Made by a program: the position numbers and the translations under genes
Assembly (NCBI GenBank): GCA_963680875.1
Contig: OY804585.1
Span: 26,802,186-26,866,185, forward strand
DNA from: Bathymodiolus brooksi
Lineage: Eukaryota; Mollusca; Bivalvia; Mytilida; Modiolidae
Direction: 5' to 3'
Length of the DNA: 64,000 nucleotides
The notes under the pieces: model-generated
Told to the model about the DNA's origin: nothing
The model's input: only the letters and a program-made list of their open reading frames with translations
Database searches by the model: none
Shown: piece by piece, positions 57,124 to 64,000 of the stretch
Position numbering within the stretch: the first letter of the stretch is position 1
How the letters are laid out: each line of letters opens with the position of its first letter

Positions 57124-59230
57124 ATAATATTTCTGATACCTCCGCATCTGTGAGGTTTGCACTAAAAATAGACAGAAATTGAATTCAGCTAACACTTTAT
57201 TACTAATGAAATAAAATGTCATTAATATGAAAGAAAATAGAGGCTATGGGTCTGTAAATGTAGATTAATTCAAATTCTAACTAAGAAGTGTAAAGTAATA
57301 CAATATATTTTTTCCATTATGAAAGCAAAATTTTACTGACATGTACACTCATCTACACTATAACATGACATGAATGGGACAATACGGAGGCGATTGAAGA
57401 ATGTTCGAAGTAAATTGAATTAAAGTGACACAAGCTGCCAAAATAATAATTTTCGCTTCTGATATATTTTGCAGAAAATAAAACCTAATGGGTAACAAAA
57501 GTCACAGTAGCATTTTTTGTTCGAAATATATGGGTATAAAGCTACTTAATTGCAAAATAAAGATCGCCTCCATTGGTTATTTGTTGACGTCATTGATGTC
57601 TAATTAAATTTCACAAGCACAGCCAAAGATTGTCGAGCATTGCAAATTCATACAAAAATGAAAAAAAAACATCAATGGAAAAAAAATCAAGCCGAATGTA
57701 GACTAGACCAAAGTGTTTTGAAAGTAAATTAATGCAATTCAATTTAATATTTAAAATTTCACTTTGGTGATAATCCACAAAATAAAATGACGTGAATATG
57801 AAGGAAAATAATGTCTATGGATTGCAATATATCTTTAACTATGGTACCTGTTTTCTATTGTGATCTCAAACATAGTTTTTTTAAGAATATTGTGTTGATA
57901 AAACACAGCTTTTAAATAAACAAATAGTTTATATAAATCATGCTGGGGAAAATGTAATTCCTTATATAAAATGAATTTTTTTCTATCAAGTGCTCAGTCT
58001 GCAAAATATAAATGAAATCTTAATTTGTATTAAATGCAACTGTCTTTCACAAGAATCTTGCTTCAAAGTAGAGTAACAACTGTCAATCAAGTGAACACTG
58101 TAACAAAGTCACGCGTAAAGTGATGAAGAGATTTAGTGAAGGATTATCATCGTATTCAAGGGTAATAGTGTTGGGAGTAAGTATAAAGTGTATTCCTATT
58201 AAAGTAAAATAACATATTAATGTTCATCGACATTTCAGTGCAAACCATATATCCTTCAAACATGGTGTTTTTGTATATTTAATGGGTTTTTTTAATCTGT
58301 AATTGAGAATTGAAGTAAATAATAACGGGGAATTCATTTGAAAAAGAACAACCAAACGGAAATGTTATTTTATAGATCAATTATTTTGAGGTCGTACTCA
58401 GGATTTAGATTGAATTCTTTATTTTGACAATTGATCTGATTAATTCTATATAAGATTTCACAAGACTGGCCGAATCTGTTAAAGTATAAACTGCGATTTG
58501 TGCATGCTTAGCATAATGGAAGCATCCGACATATTTGACCCTTTTTTGTCCTGGTTAGTAAGCGATTGAATATTCCAATTCTCCGACCTTGATATTTCTG
58601 CTTTGCCGTGTGGTATGTGGTGTTTGAGTTGCTGGATTGTGGAATTTGTTCTAATATTTTTTTTCATCAAGAAGTAACAATAATGAACATAATCGCTCTG
58701 GTTATTTCAAACCAAGGTCTAGATTTGCTTCTTTACGTCATTCTTCGTCATCTTCTCGCCGAAAGATTTTTTTTATATAAGTTTAGCTTTGAAACATAAT
58801 ATCGTTTTTGTAGTTATGAATTGTATCATAACATTTAGTTCGAATTTGCTAAATAATTCTATTAGCATGTACCTTAAAATAATAACAAATGCATCCTGCA
58901 TTAAAATGTTGAGTGATGCTATTCTTTATTCAAAGAGGGGATGCTTGGGCCCACCGACCTACTTTAGCACCGCCATATTTTTTGAAGTTCCTGTACCACA
59001 ACAGTGAGTCTAATCTTTCAATTGGATTTTGGAATTGCTTTGACCTCCTGCTTTATCAAAAGCAATGGCTAGCTATGGACTATTGGTTTAGCTAAGTGAG
59101 CTACCACTATTAGATACATTTCAACATGTTGGCCTAATGCATAGCAGACATTATCATTATCTCATCAAAAATGTAACTTATTCTGTCCATGATATAGCTT
59201 AATATTGGTTGATTGATGTTTAACGCCAAC
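56896..59230. repeat. Array copy 5 (2335 bp), array end
   Basis: Ends at TAACGCCAAC and continues into TTTATCAGTAATTCAGC, the native right flank rather than another TAATTTTGG junction. Confidence 0.9.
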
Positions 59231-59456
59231 TTTATCAGTAATTCAGCTATTTCGTAGTGGGAACAAATTTTATTTATTAACTTAGACACCTACAAGACCC
59301 TCAGAAATAAAACATACTCGTCTATAAAACAACCGGGTTATATGTACAATAAAAGAAAAATGAAAAGGATAAAAACTATATACCTTAATAAACGACAAAC
59401 ACACTGAACTTGATATGTAAAGCCCCAGTTCACAGTTAGAGCACTCAACAGACCAG
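59231..59456. repeat. Native right flank of the array unit
   Basis: TTTATCAGTAATTCAGCTAT, TTATTAACTTAGACACCTAC, TAAAACAACCGGG and AAAAGGATAAAAAC recur at 60876-61010 after the diverged copy, so the ancestral unit extended further than the amplified 2.33 kb. Confidence 0.7.
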
Positions 59457-59685
59457 ACGGACATATCGTTCCACTTCGTCACATTATCCTTCATCATGTT
59501 AATATTTTCTTGTATTATACCAACACGCCGATCTGGATATTTACGTTATAGCTCACGAAACAACAGTTTGTTAGGACACATTATCTCTACTCCGAACAAC
59601 CTGTCATTGCTCTTACACCTTGCATTGTAATATTTCGTGCTTAACGGACAAGCAGACATGAATGCCAATTTTATAGTTTTTGGAT
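59457..59685. repeat. Flank block X', right of the array
   Basis: Diverged duplicate of 47218-47463, same orientation. Placed immediately before the diverged partial unit. Confidence 0.75.
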
Positions 59686-59689
59686 GACA

Positions 59690-61010
59690 ACTGTCAATCA
59701 AATGACCCCTTAAACAGAGTAAAGTAATATAGAGATAAAGTGATGCAGGGGGAAAAGTTATTAGAGGGGGTCATAGTGTTTAACGCCACTTTCAACAATA
59801 TTTCAGTTATATCGTGGCGGTCAGTTTTATTTTCCTAGACAAAATAATACAAGATTAAATTACTAATAACAGAGCACGTGTAATGTCCATTGACATCTTA
59901 TTGCAAAATATATATCTATCAAACATGGTATGTTTGTGTGTTTATGTTTAGAAATCTGTTGTTGACATTTGAAGTAAATATGAAATGGGAAAATATTAGG
60001 GAAAAAAGAGAAAATATCACTTTATAAATCAAATTATATATAGGTTCTGTGAGGTCATACTCAGGGTTTCGATTCCACATTTTATTCTGATCGAATTAAT
60101 TTTATATACGATTTCACAGACCGACTGAGTCTGTTGTAAACTGTTATTTGTGTATGCTTAGTGGTAATGGAAGCATCCGAAATATTTGACCTTTTATCTC
60201 CTGGTTAGTAAGCGATTAGATATTCCAATTCTCTTACCTTTCTATTGTCTTGTTTATACCGTGGTCTATGATATTGCTGTCTTTTGGCATTTGTTATTTA
60301 TTTTGTTTATCAAGAAGTAACAATAATGGACGTACTCGGTCTAGTTATTTAAAGCCAAGGCCTAGATTTGCATCTTTACGTCATTCTTCGTCATCGTCTT
60401 GTGGAAAGATTTTTTTCATGAAGAGATAAATTTTTATATAAGTTTAGTTTTGGACCACAACATCGTTTTTGCAGTTTTGATTTTTATTGCGCTTAGTTCC
60501 AATTGCTGAATGTTTCTAAGAGCATGTACCTTAAAATAAAAAAATAGAATACATCCTGCATTAAAATGTTGAGTGCAAACTAATATTATATGGCTATTGT
60601 TGATGCTATTCCTTATTCTAAGAGGAGAGGTTGGGACCTACCAACGTAGTTTATCCCCGTCATATTCTTTGAAGTGCCTATACTAAGCCATGGAGTACAA
60701 TTTTGTCATTGTTTTTTTGGAACTGTTTTGACCTCCTGCCATTATCAATAGCTACCACTATTAAATACATTTCAGCATGTTGGCCTAATGCAAATTAGAC
60801 ATTATCTTCTCATCATAATGTAACTTGTTCTGTCCATTTTATAGCTTAATATGGATTGATTGATGTTTAATGCTAACTTTAGCAGTATTTTAGCTATCTC
60901 GTGGCGTGAACAAATTTGAATTATTAACTTAGACACCTACCCGTAGAAATAAAATGTACTTGTCTATTAAACAACCGGGGTACAAATGGAAAAAAGGATA
61001 AAAACCATAT
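59690..61010. repeat. Old diverged partial unit
   Basis: Follows the second half of the 2.33-kb unit from ACTGTCAATCAA through TCATGTAAAGTG-type words: GAAGCATCCGAAATATTTGACC, CTGGTTAGTAAGCGATT, AAGAAGTAACAATAATGG, TTTACGTCATTCTTCGTCATC, CATCCTGCATTAAAATGTTGAG, ATGTTGGCCTAATGC. Clearly more diverged than the five copies are from each other. An S3 scrap (GTTTAACGCCACTTTCAACA) lies at 59778. Confidence 0.8.
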
Positions 61011-61189
61011 AGCATAACAAGTACTTACATGGTGTTAACAAGCAAGTACTCTGTATGCGAGATCGCAATTCAGTGACCAAATTAAACACGGTCACTGCCT
61101 TGCGATTGATGTCCACGGATTGCACGGTGTTCATGTTTTACAGATAGAACCATGGTAATGTATTTGTTTAAATTGTTTATGTAATCTAT

Positions 61190-61297
61190 TGATTCATCCT
61201 TGCTGTCATTGATTTTGTGTATATTATGTAAATGTATTGCCCTCTTGTACACTTAGTGTGTCTGAGGTTAATAAAGTATTTGTCTTGTCTTGTCACC
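61190..61297 (+). mobile_element. LINE-like 3' tail
   Basis: ATGTAAATGTATTGCCCTCT, GAGGTTAATAAAGTATTTG then TCTTGTCTTGTC. A short pentanucleotide run after an AATAAAG motif is typical of CR1/L2-type LINE ends. No ORF attached. Confidence 0.45.
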
Positions 61298-61299
61298 CG

Positions 61300-62935
61300 T
61301 TTTTTTCATTGTACTCTAATTGCTGCCTACGTTCAACTATTTGTAACGAAACCAGAGTAAATCTATTATCGCTGCATGAAATATTTTTATGTTGTATATT
61401 GGATATTACTCTGATCTAGACAAGCTAAAACAATGAAGAATTTGATTAGATTGCCGCTTCATCCGTATTTAATTATGAATTAGAGAAGAATCTTTCATTA
61501 AATATTTATATTAATACGTTTGTGCCTTTTTTAGATCTTCGCACTTCCGTTCATATAACGAATATAAGTATTCATTTCCTAGTACAGTCTGGTGACGACC
61601 TCAATAATAAGGTTTTCTTGTAAACGTTTATAAATGCCGGGTACCGGACGCGGTAACCATGGAATCAGTCCTCGCTTGGGGGATTGTCAGGTTATAATCC
61701 GGAAGTCTCTCCGTTTACAATATTGGGTCACGTGATCGGAAAATGCAAAGTTCCTTCTAAGCTAAATACATTTTTTGGAAGATTTCGAAAACAAGTATTT
61801 GCATTCTATTGGATTTCGGAACTATTCCGACAGAGGGATATTTTATGTTCTTCATTTTATTGCACTATGTTCTTCTCCTTGTACGTGATATATACTTTAT
61901 AATCTGAAATGCTGTCATTTACAACGAATATAGGGCTAGGGTTATTGTGTTTAACGCCACGTTCAACGCAGTTCGAAAATTAATAGGCACAGAGACAAAA
62001 TCGATACCAGTAACATACACATACACAACTGTACACTTTCCTGGCTGGGAACAGGCACTTTAACTAATGTTAATGGTCCAAGCATCCCCTCTGAATGAAA
62101 TTATGCGGTCATGCACGTGTTTTCCACATATGAGTACATGCCAGTCCTAAAATAAAACTGGTTCCTAATCTTGAACTGCATACATAATATATTTTATCTT
62201 CTTGACTCAGAAGTTGTCACGTGTATAATAGAGAGTGTAGATGGTTTCAACTATATATTATGGGCCTCGAATAGAAAGTTAGCAAGGCGTAACAAGTATG
62301 CCCCAGGGACAGGCTATCCTGATTTGGGAGGATACATTCTCAATGGGTGGTTTCAAACAAGAACGTGCCAAGTTTAGACCTAAAAGACAGTAATTATATG
62401 TTATATAATGAAATGATGGCCTTCCTGGCGGTTACAATGTAAATGTACGTTATGATCAAAAACCCATATCCAGAAATTGATGGTACTTTTCCTCATAAAT
62501 ATTCATGATATTCAAATTAGATTTTGATTACGTGACTGCAGTTTCAAGCTTGGAGGATTGTTTATGAGATTTGTCAAATAATAGCATACAGTACGGAAAT
62601 TAAATGTGTTCGTCAACGATAACTAAAAGTTATTGTTGATATCCGCAAAGTTTTTCATCTGTCCAAATTCAAATCATGAATTAGTTTTGTAACGATTTTA
62701 GCCATTTCTTTGAAGTCGCGAGTGAGCAAAAATGATCATTTTGTATTTAATGTGGGAACCGTGAGTTTTGAAGTTAGAAATATAAGGTTAGTCAATAGAA
62801 TTACATCTATGATTGGGGAATCTAAATTGATTTCAGAAAATATGCCGCCAAATGTCATTCATTGTTAAATTGTATTTCAAACACCACCAGTTTCATGTAT
62901 TTCAGATATTTTTACATGGGCTCTTAAACCGGGAC
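61300..62935. other. No recognisable gene; one repeat D copy
   Basis: Holds GTTTAACGCCACGTTCAACG (S3 scrap, 61949) and repeat D at about 61975-62090 (ACAAAATCGATACCAG, TGGCTGGGAACAGGCAC). Open frames at 61684 and 62171 have no recognisable domain. Confidence 0.45.
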
Positions 62936-62941
62936 CGTGGG

Positions 62942-63270
62942 TATAAATAGCTGTGGGCGGAGCAAACATTCAGATTGTTCATTTTCTTTACCACGGTTAT
63001 CTCGAGGAGGAAAAAAATCAATGATACATAGTTTCACAGTTACTTTTGGAGCAAACTATTTGACAGGCATGGTTACTAGTGTTCCTCCCTACGAAACTTT
63101 CAGTCTTATTTAAAAAAAACATTCTTCGTCAGTCCAAAATCTACAAATATCACTTCGAAAATTCAAATTTCTGAGGTATGTGACTTTTAAATCACGTTGG
63201 TCATGTGACATACAGTTTGATAAATATGCTGTTCATATCAATGGGGATTTTTGATGATAAGCTCCGCCCA
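62942..63270. repeat. 13-bp inverted repeat with a TATA box
   Basis: CTGTGGGCGGAGC just after TATAAATAG (about 62943-62951), and its exact complement GCTCCGCCCACAG at about 63258-63270, roughly 300 bp apart. It could be TIRs of a short element or two GC-box sites. No gene is seen downstream in the window. Confidence 0.4.
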
Positions 63271-63620
63271 CAGATTTTGTTGGTAGGCACTACCGCAAAT
63301 TCCCCTTTAAGACCAGATAAGGGCTTGTCGCCACGGATTTTCATTTTGTCCAGGAACCTCGAATGTTTCATTGTTTTCATTAATTTTTATTTCATTTAAT
63401 GCAGCTTGATTCAAAGTATCATTTTCAAATTCAGAAAATGGTATGCATGCAACTAGGAATGATATCCTCTATATAGATCATATGAAAATTCCAGTCGTCC
63501 CGGTGTCGCCATCTGAGATATGCAAATTAACATAGTACCCATCTTTTTTGGCTATGCAGAATTCAGAAGTCTAAGTGACTTTTATTTAATTATTTTTCTA
63601 AATAAACTGCAAATAGTTGA

Positions 63621-63634
63621 CCCCCCCCCCCCCC
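63621..63634. repeat. Poly-C tract (C14)
   Basis: A homopolymer of 14 C in an otherwise AT-rich region. The 87-codon frame across it depends on the exact C count, so it is sensitive to sequencing error. Confidence 0.9.
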
Positions 63635-63639
63635 TCAAA

Positions 63640-64000
63640 GAAGACGAAAAGCATAATAAAACGTCTATAGCTAAGGCTATCGGCCCTTCAGAGATTGACA
63701 GGCTCCTTCTTGGCTCTCCGGACCCCAGACCGATGTACCGGCTGAACCCCCTCTCAAAGGGCCTTTATATATTACATAAATAGTGGATGATATTAGATTA
63801 AAATGGCTGCAACTCAATCGATTTCATACATTGTAACTTTTTAATAAATTAATTTTAATTGTATAATGTTATGGACAGATTATCCTTGATTCTGTTCCCG
63901 TATATGCATAATTACTGATTTTTATAGCTTAATCCTAAATCGAGAAACTAATATATTCATTATAACAAACAAAATACAGTCACTCCTCTCCAAATCATGA
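63640..64000. other. No recognisable gene at the right edge
   Basis: AT-rich, with a short GC-richer stretch at 63680-63765 that reads SEIDRLLLGSPDPRPMYRL in one frame; no family recognised. Confidence 0.35.

Larger units (their letters stand above)
47665..59230. repeat. Tandem array of five ~2.33-kb units
   Basis: Five direct copies: 47665-50005, 50006-52245, 52246-54574, 54575-56895 and 56896-59230. They differ by scattered substitutions, the length of a (TA)n tract and a ~97-bp deletion in copy 2. Junctions are TAACGCCAAC|TAATTTTGGACAC. Each unit has the same small open frames (minus 62-63 codons starting MMK; plus 60-72 codons), none with a recognisable domain. The plus 63-codon frame is broken by a stop in copy 3, and the related frame in the old copy at 60327 is also broken, so coding is doubtful. 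A TATA-like CTATATAAGA occurs in each copy (49221 in copy 1). Satellite-like, probably amplified by unequal exchange. Confidence 0.95.

Noticed and set aside
49254..59095. A small multigene family with one gene per 2.33-kb unit
   Set aside because: The 60-72 codon frames have no domain or signal peptide, one is broken in copy 3, and the older diverged unit does not keep them. Near-identity of copies makes open frames uninformative.
63520..63783. 87-codon plus ORF with a proline run
   Set aside because: The frame depends on a C14 homopolymer, and no family is recognisable.

Overview
The window is nuclear DNA from an animal, most likely a bivalve mollusc and probably a mussel (Mytilidae). The direct evidence is AT-rich sequence, spliceosomal introns, Ig-superfamily exons all in phase 1, tRNA-derived SINEs, Penelope-like and DIRS-like retroelement debris, and very dense minisatellites. 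The mussel-level call rests on my recollection that the dispersed repeats seen here (above all the Penelope-like 3' tail) are abundant in Mytilus. It was not checked by a search. I see no bacterial, viral or organellar genes, no CRISPR array and no rRNA.

Only two convincing protein-coding genes are visible, both on the + strand and both in several exons. Gene 1 (about 953-8265) is a type-I membrane receptor of the Ig superfamily: a tentative signal exon, three Ig domains with the canonical Cys-Trp-Cys pattern, a fourth Ig-like domain without the cysteine pair, then a transmembrane exon with a short Cys-rich tail. All its internal splice junctions are phase 1. Gene 2 (17829-40715) is a small secreted-peptide (neuropeptide or peptide hormone) precursor of 100 residues. 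It is split into three short exons by introns of about 19.0 and 3.6 kb. The exons join in frame to give a signal peptide, an Arg-Glu-Arg-Arg cleavage site, a 36-residue peptide with a C-x4-C ring, a Gly-Lys-Lys-Lys-Arg amidation/cleavage site and a 26-residue C-terminal peptide. I do not recognise its family. It is the best candidate in the window for something undescribed.

Everything else is repeats. From 8.3 to 17.5 kb: SINEs, a dead DIRS-like RNase H plus tyrosine-recombinase fragment, minisatellites, and a tandem duplication with coding remnants (15.1-16.5 kb). From 18 to 40.6 kb, inside the peptide-gene introns: many minisatellites (22-87 bp units), SINEs and Penelope-like tails. From 43.3 to 47.2 kb: a dead Penelope-like reverse transcriptase and a 59-bp minisatellite of about 22 copies. 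From 47.665 to 59.230 kb: five head-to-tail copies of a ~2.33-kb unit, followed by an older, diverged partial copy (59.69-61.01 kb). Each side carries a diverged copy of the same ~240-bp block. From 61 to 64 kb: a LINE-like 3' tail and mostly featureless DNA.

A recurring theme is that several minisatellites appear to be tandem expansions of short segments inside dispersed repeats (at 1, 11.7, 19.0, 27.9 and 44.8 kb). No functional coupling between the two genes is evident.
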